In this document: positions 8,433 through 16,869 of the stretch, piece by piece | How positions within the stretch are numbered: the first letter of the stretch is position 1 | Layout of the letters: each line of letters begins with the position of its first letter | Source: Verrucomicrobiota bacterium | Lineage (GTDB): Bacteria; Verrucomicrobiota; Verrucomicrobiia; Chthoniobacterales; UBA10450 | Length of the DNA: 64,000 bases | Assembly (NCBI GenBank): GCA_003219695.1 | Contig: QHQA01000154.1 | Location: forward strand, 17,831 to 81,830 | Direction: 5' to 3' | Notes under the pieces: generated by a model | The model's database searches: none | What the model saw: the letters and a program-made list of their open reading frames with translations, nothing else | Told to the model about the DNA's origin: nothing | Made by a program: the position numbers and the translations under genes

Positions 8433-9917
8433 TTACTCACCCACGTGATGCGGTTCGGGCGTTTTGGCCTCGGTTGATTTTTCGGCTGGTTTTTCCTCAG
8501 AGTCGAGCCAGTCGGTGTGGAAAACGCCGGGCTTATCGACGCGCTCATAGGTGTGCGCGCCGAAGAAATCGCGTTGCGCTTGCAGGAGGTTTGCCGGAAG
8601 CCGAGCGGAGCGATAACTGTCGAAGTAAGCGAGCGAGGCGGAAAACGCGGGGACAGCGACACCGTGTTTGATGGCTGTTGAAACCGCAAGGCGCCAGTTA
8701 CGCTGGGCTTTCCTGATGATCCTGGTGAAATAACGATCGAGCAGAAGATTGTGCAGCGCGGCGTCGCGCTGGTACGCTTCGACGATTCGGTTCAAGAATT
8801 TCGCGCGAATGATGCAGCCGCCGCGCCAGATGGTGGCGATGTCGCTCAGATTCAGGTTCCAATTATAGCCCGTGCTCGCAGCACGAAGCAGCTCCATTCC
8901 CTGGGCGTAAGACACAATTTTCGACGCGTAAAGCGCGTCGCGCACCGCAGTCACAAGACGCGGTCGATTTCCTCTGAATTGTCGAGCTCTCGGTTGCGGC
9001 AAAATTTTCGACGCAGCTACGCGCTCCTCCTTCCGTGAGGAGACAACGCGCGCTTCAACCGCAGCATTGATTGTCGAAATGACGACGAACTGTCTAATGG
9101 CTGATTGAAGCGTCCAAATGCCGGTGCCTTTCTGTCCGGCTTTGTCGAGGATCATGTCCACCAGCGGCTTGCCGGTGTCAGGATCGATCTTTCGAAAAAT
9201 CTGGGATGTGATTTCGATCAGGTAGCTCTCGAGTTCGCCCTTGTTCCATTCTGCGAAAATCTCTGCGAGTTGCGCTGCATCCATCTCGAGGACGTTGTTG
9301 AGAATGGCGTAGGATTCGCAGATCAATTGAATGTCCCCGTACTCGATCCCGTTGTGCACCATCTTGACGTAATGACCGGCGCCATCGGGTCCCATGTACC
9401 GGCAACACGGTTCGCCATCCACTTGCGCGGCGATCTTGCGGAAAATGGGCGCGATAATTTCCCACGACTCGCGCGAACCGCCTGGCATGAGCGATGGGCC
9501 TTTGAGCGCGCCTTCCTCGCCGCCGGAGACGCCCATGCCGACGAAGTGAATTCCTTTGCCTTCCAATTCCTGGCCCCGCCGCTCGGTATCGGTGAACAAA
9601 GAATTTCCTCCGTCAATCAACACGTCGCCTCTTTCGAGAAGCGGAGCGACCTGACCAATCACGGCGTCCACTGGCGCGCCAGCTTTCACCATCATCATCG
9701 CGACCCGCGGTTTTTTCAGCGCGGCGACAAATTCTTCCAGCGTGCGGGTGGGCTGAATGTTTTTTCCCTGCGCGCGTCCGGCAGCGAATTTATCGGTCAC
9801 TTCAGTGGTGCGATTAAACACGGCGACGGAAAAGCCTTTCGATTCCAAATTGAGGGCGAGGTTTTCGCCCATCACACCGAGGCCGATGAGGCCAAGGTCA
9901 CATTGATTTGCGTTCAT
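8433..9917 (-). CDS. gnd: 6-phosphogluconate dehydrogenase, decarboxylating
   Basis: A 494-residue enzyme that oxidatively decarboxylates 6-phosphogluconate to ribulose 5-phosphate with reduction of NADP, in the cytosolic pentose phosphate pathway. The N-terminal Rossmann motif is GLIGLGVMGENLALN, substrate/catalytic residues are in KMVHNGIEYGDIQLICE, and YASKIVSYAQG and the C-terminal FHTDW are typical of the long dimeric form. The start at 9917 is chosen because GGAAAGGAG precedes ATG by a normal distance; the ORF-track start is seven codons upstream. The C-terminal tail after FHTDW is Lys/Glu/Pro-rich and probably disordered. It is monocistronic and converges on dnaE2. RpiB, another pentose phosphate enzyme, is encoded near 61 kb. 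Confidence 0.96.
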   Translation of the reverse strand: MNANQCDLGLIGLGVMGENLALNLESKGFSVAVFNRTTEVTDKFAAGRAQGKNIQPTRTLEEFVAALKKPRVAMMMVKAGAPVDAVIGQVAPLLERGDVLIDGGNSLFTDTERRGQELEGKGIHFVGMGVSGGEEGALKGPSLMPGGSRESWEIIAPIFRKIAAQVDGEPCCRYMGPDGAGHYVKMVHNGIEYGDIQLICESYAILNNVLEMDAAQLAEIFAEWNKGELESYLIEITSQIFRKIDPDTGKPLVDMILDKAGQKGTGIWTLQSAIRQFVVISTINAAVEARVVSSRKEERVAASKILPQPRARQFRGNRPRLVTAVRDALYASKIVSYAQGMELLRAASTGYNWNLNLSDIATIWRGGCIIRAKFLNRIVEAYQRDAALHNLLLDRYFTRIIRKAQRNWRLAVSTAIKHGVAVPAFSASLAYFDSYRSARLPANLLQAQRDFFGAHTYERVDKPGVFHTDWLDSEEKPAEKSTEAKTPEPHHVGE

Positions 9918-9950
9918 TTTAGTATCTCCTTTCCACAAATCGTTGATAAT

Positions 9951-10044
9951 GTCATTCTGAGCGAAGCGAAGAATCTCTGATTATTTCTGCATCGAATCGC
10001 TCCCGAAAACAAACGGAGATGTTTCGCTTCGATCAACATGACAG
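9951..10044. repeat. family C palindromic repeat, copy 2
   Basis: GTCATTCTGAGCGAAGCGAAG at the left and TTCGCTTCGATCAACATGAC at the right are near reverse complements. The element occupies the divergent gap between gnd and moaE, so promoters for both genes must overlap or abut it. Confidence 0.8.
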
Positions 10045-10075
10045 CGCTATTTAATGGAAGGAAGATTTCGAGGCC

Positions 10076-10534
10076 GTGATAAGTCTGGTTTGCAAAGTTT
10101 TAGTAACCGAAGCGCCGCTTGAGGCGCCGCCGATTGAAGTCGAGCCTGCCATCGGCGCGGCGGTTGATTTTTTTGGGATCGTTCGCGGCTCGGAGGATGG
10201 GCGCGAGATCGAGGGAATCGATTACGAAGCGCACCGGGAAATGGCAGAACATCAATTGAGAAAAATCGTTGAGCAGGCTACGGAGAATTTCGGGCTCAGG
10301 CAGGTCTTCATTTATCATCGGATCGGATTCATCGCTGTTGGTGAACCGTCGCTATTTATGCGGGTGTGCAGTCCCCATCGGAACGAAGCGTTTCGGGCTG
10401 GTCAATGGATCGTAGATGAATTGAAGAAGAAAGTGCCGATTTGGAAAAGGCCAAACTTCAAAGCAAACGTTGTAGCCGGCGTCGGTGACGCCGGATCGGA
10501 GCCGGGATCAACGATCCCGGCTACAGCGAAATGA
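10076..10534 (+). CDS. moaE: molybdopterin synthase catalytic subunit MoaE
   Basis: The large subunit of molybdopterin synthase, which uses MoaD thiocarboxylate to convert cPMP to molybdopterin in the cytosol. Family features are AAVDFFGIVRG near the N-terminus, YEAHREMAEHQL in the middle, HRIGFIAVGEPS, and the catalytic lysine region DELKKKVPIWKR. It has 152 residues with a GTG start; GGAAGGAAG lies about 14 nt upstream. After the normal end near PNFKANV, the tail VVAGVGDAGSEPGSTIPATAK is encoded by a palindromic family B element. The stop overlaps the ATG of pgsA (ATGA). No moaD or other Mo-cofactor gene is adjacent. Confidence 0.92.
   Translation: MISLVCKVLVTEAPLEAPPIEVEPAIGAAVDFFGIVRGSEDGREIEGIDYEAHREMAEHQLRKIVEQATENFGLRQVFIYHRIGFIAVGEPSLFMRVCSPHRNEAFRAGQWIVDELKKKVPIWKRPNFKANVVAGVGDAGSEPGSTIPATAK
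10471..10525. repeat. family B element forming the 3' end of moaE
   Basis: TGTAGCC...GGCTACA arms enclose two hairpins, CCGGCGTCGGTGACGCCGG and GCCGGGATCAACGATCCCGG. The 55-nt element encodes the last residues of MoaE and ends seven nucleotides before the moaE stop/pgsA start overlap. Confidence 0.92.
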
Positions 10535-11109
10535 ACTGGGCGAATCGAATCACGCTGAGCCGGCTGCTGCTCACGGTGCTCTTCGTTATTGCCCTCAATT
10601 CATCTTGGAACTATGCGCGCACCACGGCGCTCCTGATTTTTCTGGTCGCCGGGCTGACTGATTTTATCGACGGTGAAATCGCGCGGCGTTACGGGATCAT
10701 CACGAATTTTGGCAAATTGATGGACCCGCTTGTGGACAAGATAATGGTGGCGGCGGCGTTCATTTCCCTTGTTCCTCTCAAAGCGGTTCCTGCTTGGGCA
10801 GCGACGACAGTGGTTGCGCGAGACTTTCTGATTACGGGTCTGCGGCTGATGGCCAGCGCAAAAGGGCACGTTCTTCCAGCAGAGTCGCTTGGAAAACAAA
10901 AAACATCATGGCAAATCGTCACCATTGTTTTCTTCCTCGTGCTTCTATCGATTGTGGAACTCCACTACGCGGACGCAACCTCAACCTGGTGGTTGCGAGC
11001 ATGGCACGAAGCTGGTCCGGTGCTCGTGTGGATTACAGTAACGCTAACGATTTACTCCGGTCTGGGCTACGCCTGGCGACATCGGGAAGTAATCGCGCCG
11101 GATCAATAG
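10531..11109 (+). CDS. pgsA: CDP-diacylglycerol-glycerol-3-phosphate 3-phosphatidyltransferase
   Basis: A 192-residue inner membrane enzyme that makes phosphatidylglycerol phosphate from CDP-diacylglycerol and glycerol 3-phosphate. The CDP-alcohol phosphotransferase signature DG-x2-AR-x8-G-x3-D-x3-D is complete in DGEIARRYGIITNFGKLMDP followed by LVDK. About five hydrophobic segments are visible, beginning with ITLSRLLLTVLFVIAL. Its ATG overlaps the moaE stop, so it is probably translated by coupling. Confidence 0.94.
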   Translation: MNWANRITLSRLLLTVLFVIALNSSWNYARTTALLIFLVAGLTDFIDGEIARRYGIITNFGKLMDPLVDKIMVAAAFISLVPLKAVPAWAATTVVARDFLITGLRLMASAKGHVLPAESLGKQKTSWQIVTIVFFLVLLSIVELHYADATSTWWLRAWHEAGPVLVWITVTLTIYSGLGYAWRHREVIAPDQ

Positions 11110-11150
11110 AGGGCAACGGGAAGGCGGCGTTGGCAACGTGAACCGTCGGT

Positions 11151-13088
11151 TTAACGCGCAGCGCGCGCGCGAGCGGCGGCGAGGTTGGCGCGGATGCTTT
11201 CGCTGTCGGGCGCGAGGCGTTGCGCGATCTCTAATTCGCGAACCGCATCGGCGTAGCGGCCGAGGTTGAACAGCGAGATGCCGAGATTTTCGTGTGCGGG
11301 AACAAGCGCGGGCGCGAGCCGCAGCGCGGCTTCGTAGTGCGGCAGAGCGTCGGCAAAACGGCCGATGCGGGCGAGGGCGTTGGCCCAGTTGTATTGCGCA
11401 TCAGGAAGATTCGGGTCCGCGCGCACCGCGGCCGCGTAATGCGCTAGCGCCTCGTCGGTGCGGCCGAACATAGTGAGGATGTTGGCAGCGTTGTTATGGG
11501 CGAGGGCGAAATCGGGACGGAGGCGGATCGCATCTTGGTAGCACGCGAGCGCCTCGGCATTGCGGCCTTGCTCATGGCGTACGTCGCCGAGCCCATAATG
11601 CGCGTCGGCGAGTGTGGGGAGTTGTGCAAGCGCGAGCTCGAATTGCGCAGCGGCTTCGTCGAGCCGACCCGCAGCGGCGAGCGCGACGGCGTAATTGTGG
11701 CGCACCTTGGGGTAGTTCGGCAGGAAACGCACCGCAGTCTCGTAGGCAGCGAGCGCTTCGGGGACGCGCCCGGCGTCAGACAACGCGCTGGCCAGTTCGC
11801 CGTACGGGCGCGGGCTATCGGGCCGCTTTGCGATGTTGTCCTGCCAAATCGAAATGGCCGAGCCGTAGTCGATGTTGCGCCGCGCGGTCAGCGCTCCGAA
11901 GGCAATCGCGATTGCAACAAATACGACCACGCTGCGACGGCCGAGGACATGCCACACGCCAATGACGATGGCGGCGATAATCGCTGCCAGCGGCAAATAC
12001 ATGCGGTGTTCCGCGATGGTTTGTGTGGCAAGTGGCAATACGCTCGAAGTCGGCGCAAGCAGCAGAAAAAACCACGCGCCGATAAAACCCCACGGCGGGC
12101 ACCGGGCGAGCGCGATAAGCGTGGCACTGAATAGCGCGAGCAGCAGGGCGGCTTGCGGCCAGACCTCAGCGAGGGACCTGGTTGTCGCTATGCCGTAATC
12201 GAGCACCAGCGGCGAGGGCCAGAGTGCGAGTCGCACGTAGTGTATGAGCGCATCGCATTGGGTGAGCAGATAGTGCCACGGCGTGATGCCGAGGCCGAAA
12301 CCGGCCGTCGCACCTCGATTGCCCGCTTGCATCACGAGCCAACCAAGTAACAGCCATGTCGCCGCGAGTCCGGCGTAGAACCATGGCCGCTGGCGCAGCG
12401 CGTCGCGAAACGTCCCGGCGAAAAAAGTGCGGTCGTGCAGCAGCACGAGCAACGGTGCGGCATACATCACTTCTTTTGTTGCCATGCCGAGCAGGCACGT
12501 AACAATGGCGAGCGCGTGCCAGCGCGTGGGCGCAGGCGACTCCACACCTCGAATCGACGCGTATAGTGTTAATAACAGGCACAACCCGGCAAGCGACTCA
12601 GCGCGTTGTGCAATGTAAGTTACGGACTCGGTCTGGAGGGGGTGTAACATCCAAAGCGCGGCAAGCGCGAACGCGAGCGGCGTCGCGTCGGCCGCGAATT
12701 TCGCAGCGAGCGGCCGGGACCGCAGCGTCCGGCGCACGACGCCGAACAACGCCAATGCTGCCAGCGCGTGGATTGCGAGGTTGAGCATATGGTAGCCGCG
12801 GACGTCAGCGCCCCCGACGGCCCAATTGAGCGCGAAGGAAAAATTGACGAGCGGCCGACCGCCCGCAGGCTGACCGGTGTGGGGCGGCGCGAGCGCAACA
12901 GGGAGCGCAAGCGTGCGGATCGTCGCGTTTTGTACGATGGCGGGAAGATCATCGAAAATGAATGGCCCGCGAAAACTATTGGCCCATGCCGCTAGCGCAG
13001 CGGCAGTAAGTAGCCCAGCGGCGAGGAAGATTCCGGCGCGGCTAGAGTTCGGAGCCGGACGCAAGATTTTGCCCTTGGCACGCACCAT
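11151..13088 (-). CDS. multi-pass membrane protein with C-terminal TPR repeats (TMTC/PMT-like)
   Basis: A 645-residue protein. Residues about 20-400 form many hydrophobic segments, with an N-terminal region (NSFRGPFIFDDLPAIVQN, then HPLQTESVTYIAQRAE) that resembles TMTC/protein O-mannosyltransferase-like proteins. Residues about 420-640 are tandem tetratricopeptide repeats of 34 residues, such as PDFALAHNNAANILTMFGRT. GGAGGT stands at an ideal distance before the ATG. A glycosyltransferase activity on exported proteins or envelope glycans is plausible but not shown by any motif I can verify. Its GC-rich, GCG/GCC-heavy codon use differs from its neighbours, which could mean transfer from an Opitutus-like relative. 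Confidence 0.75.
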   Translation of the reverse strand: MVRAKGKILRPAPNSSRAGIFLAAGLLTAAALAAWANSFRGPFIFDDLPAIVQNATIRTLALPVALAPPHTGQPAGGRPLVNFSFALNWAVGGADVRGYHMLNLAIHALAALALFGVVRRTLRSRPLAAKFAADATPLAFALAALWMLHPLQTESVTYIAQRAESLAGLCLLLTLYASIRGVESPAPTRWHALAIVTCLLGMATKEVMYAAPLLVLLHDRTFFAGTFRDALRQRPWFYAGLAATWLLLGWLVMQAGNRGATAGFGLGITPWHYLLTQCDALIHYVRLALWPSPLVLDYGIATTRSLAEVWPQAALLLALFSATLIALARCPPWGFIGAWFFLLLAPTSSVLPLATQTIAEHRMYLPLAAIIAAIVIGVWHVLGRRSVVVFVAIAIAFGALTARRNIDYGSAISIWQDNIAKRPDSPRPYGELASALSDAGRVPEALAAYETAVRFLPNYPKVRHNYAVALAAAGRLDEAAAQFELALAQLPTLADAHYGLGDVRHEQGRNAEALACYQDAIRLRPDFALAHNNAANILTMFGRTDEALAHYAAAVRADPNLPDAQYNWANALARIGRFADALPHYEAALRLAPALVPAHENLGISLFNLGRYADAVRELEIAQRLAPDSESIRANLAAARARAAR

Positions 13089-13208
13089 GAGTGACCTCCG
13101 TTACGACCTCTCCTACGAACTGAACAGCGAACACTGGCGATGACCGACTTTCCGTTCTGACAATTGCCGCCTGCTCGGCGTCTTTTGCCCCGTGTTCATA
13201 GGTGAATG

Positions 13209-13279
13209 AGCGGGCAACGGGAATCGAACCCGCATGGCCAGCTTGGAAGGCTGGAACTTTACCATTAAGCTATGCCCGC
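13209..13279 (-). tRNA. tRNA-Gly(UCC)
   Basis: The minus strand reads GCGGGCATAGCTTAATGGTA and onwards, and folds as a tRNA. The 7-bp acceptor stem is GCGGGCA/TGCCCGC, the anticodon stem is CCAGC/GCTGG with loop CTTCCAA (anticodon TCC), and the T arm contains GGTTCGATTCC. The discriminator base is U, as usual for bacterial tRNA-Gly. CCA is not encoded. It decodes GGA (and GGG) codons and stands alone between the TPR gene and fabF. Confidence 0.96.
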
Positions 13280-13367
13280 GTTTTCTAAGATGTGAAAAGT
13301 GACTTGTGACTGGTGATTAGTCAAAGCCATTGGCGAGGACGCCGAACGTGGGTCGCCGCTGCGATCG

Positions 13368-14618
13368 CTAGCCTTCGAATGCAGTGGCAACGAGAGTGGC
13401 GTTGTGGCCGCCAAAGCCGAAAGAATTGTTGAGCGCGACACGCACTCTCTTTTCGCGTGCGACATTGGGCGTGTAATCAAGGTCACATTCTTCGCCGGGA
13501 TTTTCCAGATTGATTGTGGGCGGAATTACAGAATCGCGAATCGCCAGCGCGCAGGCGGCCATTTCGACTCCACCGGCGCCGCCTAACAAGTGGCCGGTCA
13601 TCGATTTGGTGGAACTGATCGCAAGCTTGTATGCGTGCTCGCCGAACACTTGTTTGATTGCGCGCGTCTCGCAGATGTCTCCGATATCGGTCGAAGTCGC
13701 GTGCGCGTTAATGTAATCGACCTGCTCCGGTGATATGCGCGCATGCTCGAGGGCGAGTTGCATGGCACGCGCGGCACCTTCGCCGTCTGGCGGGGGCGCG
13801 GTCATGTGATACGCATCGGCGGAAACGCCGTACCCCGTGATCTCGCAATAAATCTTCGCGCCGCGCGCCCTGGCATGTTCCAATTCCTCGACCACGACAA
13901 TTCCTGCGCCTTCGCTCATCACAAAACCGTCGCGGTCGCGATCGAATGGGCGGGACGCGCGCTCGGGTTCGTCGTTGCGAGTGCTCAGCGCTTTCATGGC
14001 TGAAAATCCCGCGACGCCGATTTCCACTATGGACGCCTCGGAGCCGCCTGCTAGGAAGACGTCGGCGTCGCCAAACTTGATGATCCGCCAGGATTCACCG
14101 ATGGCATTGTTAGACGTCGCGCACGCAGTCACGATGCACAGATTAGGGCCGCGGAGGTCGAACTCCATGGAGATAACGCCGCCAGCCATGTTGCTGATCA
14201 ACATTGGAATAGTGAACGGCGAGTTTCGCCCGGGTCCTTTCGTCAACAAAATCTGCAACTGGTCCTGCAGGGTTTTTAATCCGCCGATTCCGGTGCTAAT
14301 GATCACACCGAAACGATCACGCCGCTTGAGATTCGCTACATCAATCCCGCTGTCCGCGACCGCTATTTTCGCTGCCGCCATTGCAAGCTGCGTAAATCGG
14401 TCGGTCCGGCGGATGTCCTTTGGATTTTTGAAGAACGGCTTGGGATCAAAGCCGTGGACTTGTCCCCCGATCCGGCAATCGTATCCAGTTGTATCGAATG
14501 CATCGATTGTGTGAATCCCGCTGACGCCGTTCTTTAGATTCGACCAAAACGTCTCGAGGTCGTTGCCAATCGGCGTGACAACACCCATACCAGTGATGAC
14601 TACGCGGCGATCGGCCAT
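13368..14618 (-). CDS. fabF: 3-oxoacyl-[acyl-carrier-protein] synthase II
   Basis: A 416-residue condensing enzyme (KAS II) that elongates acyl-ACP with malonyl-ACP in cytosolic fatty acid synthesis. The catalytic cysteine lies in VTACATSNNAIGE, and the two histidines in INAHATSTDIGD and TKSMTGHLLGGAGG. The N-terminus RRVVITGMGVVTPIGN is canonical. The active-site context CATSNNAIG differs slightly from the common CATGTHAIG but keeps the Cys. It follows guaB3 on the same strand with a 36-nt gap containing GCGTT-type tandem repeats, and no acpP or other fab gene is adjacent. Confidence 0.96.
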   Translation of the reverse strand: MADRRVVITGMGVVTPIGNDLETFWSNLKNGVSGIHTIDAFDTTGYDCRIGGQVHGFDPKPFFKNPKDIRRTDRFTQLAMAAAKIAVADSGIDVANLKRRDRFGVIISTGIGGLKTLQDQLQILLTKGPGRNSPFTIPMLISNMAGGVISMEFDLRGPNLCIVTACATSNNAIGESWRIIKFGDADVFLAGGSEASIVEIGVAGFSAMKALSTRNDEPERASRPFDRDRDGFVMSEGAGIVVVEELEHARARGAKIYCEITGYGVSADAYHMTAPPPDGEGAARAMQLALEHARISPEQVDYINAHATSTDIGDICETRAIKQVFGEHAYKLAISSTKSMTGHLLGGAGGVEMAACALAIRDSVIPPTINLENPGEECDLDYTPNVAREKRVRVALNNSFGFGGHNATLVATAFEG

Positions 14619-14656
14619 GGCGTTATAGCGTTAAAGCGTTGAAGCGTTGAACCGTC
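14617..14656. repeat. short imperfect tandem repeat between guaB3 and fabF
   Basis: Successive words GCGTTATA, GCGTTAAA, GCGTTGAA and GCGTTGAA stand 8 to 9 bp apart in the 36-nt gap. They resemble half of the family F arm (AACGCTCAACGC). It overlaps the place of the fabF ribosome-binding site on the minus strand. Confidence 0.6.
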
Positions 14657-15833
14657 AACTGGTTCCCATTCCGACGCTTTGCACGGTCTGGAAGAGTTTG
14701 CCCTCGGTTCTGATGGAAGGCGCGATGATGATCTCCGTTTGCTGAAACTCGGCAATGTTGCGCGCGCCCACGTTGCCCATGCAAGTAGTGATTGCGCCCA
14801 CCAGATTTTGGCTGCCATCGTCAACTTCGGCCGGACCGAAGAGAATTTGTTTCAACGAACCGGTGGCACCCACTTTGATGCGGGTCCCTCGCGGAAGATT
14901 TGCGTGCGGAGTGGCCATGCCCCAATGGTAGCCGCGGCCGGGAGCTTCAAGCGCCTTGGCAAACGCGCTGCCTACCATCACGGCGTCTGCGCCGCAAGCC
15001 AGCGCCTTGCAGACGTCGCCGCCGCGGCTCATCCCGCCATCGGTGATGATCGGCACGTAGCGCGACGTTTTCTTGAAGTAAGCGTCGCGCGCCGCCGCGC
15101 AATCTACCGTGGCTGTCACCTGCGGCACTCCGAGTCCCAACACACCCCGTGAAGTGCACGCCGCGCCCGGCCCGACACCGACCAAAACCGCAGCTGGTCC
15201 GCACTCCATGATCTCCAGAGTCACATCGTAGCCGACTGTGTTCCCGACGATCACCGGAATGCGCATTTCGCAGCAAAATTTTTCCAGATCAAGCGACTTA
15301 TATTCAGACGAAATATGCCGGACCGTGGACACGGTGCTCTGCACCACGAAGACATCCGCGCCAGATTCTTGTGCAATCCTGCCAAACTCGGCGGCGCGCT
15401 GAGGAATCGAACTGACTGCCGCGACCACGCCGGCATCTTTGATCTGGCGTACGCGCGCCGCGATGAGGTCCTCCTGGACGGGTTCTTGGTAAATTCGTTG
15501 CAGCAGCGCTGTAACCTCGGATTTGTTGGCTTCGACGATTTTTTGCAGAACTTCCTGCGGGTTCTTGTAACGGGTCTGCACTCCTTCAAGGTTCAGAACG
15601 GCCAAGCCGCCCAGTTTGTTCATCGCGACGGCGAAACCCACATCGACCACTCCATCCATCGCGCTGGCGAGGATGGGAATTTTCAGTTCCAGCGGCTCAG
15701 CGTTTTTGCGCGGCAATCGGAACGTGATATCGACTTCATTCGGGTTAATCGTCACGCGCCCGGGTACGAGGGCGATCTCGTCGAAGCCGTAGGTCACCCG
15801 CGCTTTGCGGTTTCGGCCTATCCACATTCCCAT
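14655..15833 (-). CDS. guaB3: GuaB3-family IMP dehydrogenase-related protein
   Basis: A 392-residue TIM-barrel protein of the IMPDH/GMP reductase superfamily. The start MGMWIGRNRKARVTYGFDEI matches the GuaB3 family start, so the ORF-track start is too long. The active-site loop with cysteine is GPGAACTSRGVLGLG, the phosphate-binding glycines are in IITDGGMSRGGDVCKALACG, and the GSAFAK motif follows. CBS domains are absent, as in all GuaB3 proteins. The family was long annotated as IMPDH; its reaction in this organism is not certain, but purine nucleotide metabolism is likely. The gene begins 2 nt after the upstream zinc-ribbon gene. Confidence 0.9.
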   Translation of the reverse strand: MGMWIGRNRKARVTYGFDEIALVPGRVTINPNEVDITFRLPRKNAEPLELKIPILASAMDGVVDVGFAVAMNKLGGLAVLNLEGVQTRYKNPQEVLQKIVEANKSEVTALLQRIYQEPVQEDLIAARVRQIKDAGVVAAVSSIPQRAAEFGRIAQESGADVFVVQSTVSTVRHISSEYKSLDLEKFCCEMRIPVIVGNTVGYDVTLEIMECGPAAVLVGVGPGAACTSRGVLGLGVPQVTATVDCAAARDAYFKKTSRYVPIITDGGMSRGGDVCKALACGADAVMVGSAFAKALEAPGRGYHWGMATPHANLPRGTRIKVGATGSLKQILFGPAEVDDGSQNLVGAITTCMGNVGARNIAEFQQTEIIIAPSIRTEGKLFQTVQSVGMGTS

Positions 15834-15835
15834 GT

Positions 15836-16075
15836 CTAAATGTTCTCCATCCTGAATCGTTCGTTTAAACTTCCGCAGTGCGGGCACCGGGGAAGCAGCG
15901 CGTCCGTTCGATCTTCAAATTCAAACGCGCAAATCACACAACGCAACCGGTGCTGCAGGGCCCGTCGCTCTCGCCGCCGGCGGTTCCATTCTCCAACTAT
16001 CCAGAATAGAAACACCCCCGCAAGAAAAAGCAGCAGATAAATGGTGACAAGAGCGGCAAGACTGACGCGGATCAC
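15836..16075 (-). CDS. small membrane protein with C-terminal zinc ribbon
   Basis: Translation probably starts at GTG 16075, which overlaps the stop of the TonB-like gene (GTGA), giving 79 residues; the longer ORF-track start would run deep into the upstream gene. One transmembrane helix (LAALVTIYLLLFLAGVFLFW, residues about 6-25) is followed by a basic stretch. A four-cysteine ribbon follows (CVIC...CPHC), probably cytoplasmic and binding zinc. Its function is unknown. Its place between tonB-like and guaB3 genes suggests only co-expression. Confidence 0.72.
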   Translation of the reverse strand: MIRVSLAALVTIYLLLFLAGVFLFWIVGEWNRRRRERRALQHRLRCVICAFEFEDRTDALLPRCPHCGSLNERFRMENI

Positions 16076-16869
16076 GGCGTAACGCTGGCTGCCGACGCTT
16101 TCTGCGGGCGCGCGATATCGTTGCCCCATTGGAGCGCCGCGGTTCCCCAAACGAGGAATGAGTCGGCGTTGCCGGCGCTTGCAGCGGTTCGCGGAAAACG
16201 GCAACGCACAACGTACAGGCGGGCTTGTTCGTCCAACGCCGGATCACCCGACGAGTTTATCGGCAAACAATAGCGAACTTCGCCCAGCGCGTTTACGGCG
16301 ACCCGAAAGCGAATCGTTTGAGGCATTTCTTCGTTGGACGCGACGAAACTCGGCTCCGGCAAAGCCGGCGCGCCGAGAGCACTGAGTTCCTTTGAAAATG
16401 AAATCGACGTTTTGGCAACGCTGACGGGGGCGGTGGTTTTCTGACGGGCAAGCCGAACCGCGCCTGGCGGCTGGTAGCTTGGGATTCGCAGATCGCGCTC
16501 CAGCGGCGGAATGTCCTTCAAAGCCGGCTCGACTGCGGCGTAGGATGGCACATGCTCAGTCTTTGGCAGTGCGCGCAGCATTGTTTCTGGCGGACGATGA
16601 GTTGTGAAAGCAAGCGCGGGATCTTCCGCATCAATCCAGCGAAGCAGCGTCCGGCCTTCTTCAGAATCGGACGTGACGAATTCGACGCGGGCTGGCGGCG
16701 GCAGAAGCGCAACCGTTGGCGGATAAACAATTTGAAAAATGTAGAAACCGAGAGCGTGCGCCATGAATGAAAGCACCAAAAAGAGTGCGATCGCCAGTTT
16801 TTGCCGCCGAGGTGGGTCCCAGGTAAAGAGAAGCGGTTCGGCTGCGCTTTCGATGCCGAGGCTGTTCAT
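16072..16869 (-). CDS. TonB-like energy transducer protein
   Basis: A 265-residue protein with a short cytoplasmic N-terminus, one membrane anchor (LAIALFLVLSFMAHALGFYI, residues about 25-45), and a Pro-rich periplasmic linker. The C-terminal region (IRFRVAVNALGEVRYCLPIN ... LDEQARLYVVRCRF) resembles the TonB C-terminal fold, in which a variant strand carries the result to an outer membrane receptor. It overlaps exbD upstream by ATGA and the zinc-ribbon gene downstream. Together with ExbB and ExbD it should form a proton-driven complex, either TonB-type uptake or Tol-like. TonB family identity is inferred from context plus weak similarity. Confidence 0.75.
   Translation of the reverse strand: MNSLGIESAAEPLLFTWDPPRRQKLAIALFLVLSFMAHALGFYIFQIVYPPTVALLPPPARVEFVTSDSEEGRTLLRWIDAEDPALAFTTHRPPETMLRALPKTEHVPSYAAVEPALKDIPPLERDLRIPSYQPPGAVRLARQKTTAPVSVAKTSISFSKELSALGAPALPEPSFVASNEEMPQTIRFRVAVNALGEVRYCLPINSSGDPALDEQARLYVVRCRFPRTAASAGNADSFLVWGTAALQWGNDIARPQKASAASVTP

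Noticed and set aside
9105-9980. 291-residue plus-strand ORF opposite gnd
   Set aside because: It is antisense to a complete gnd with a good ribosome-binding site.
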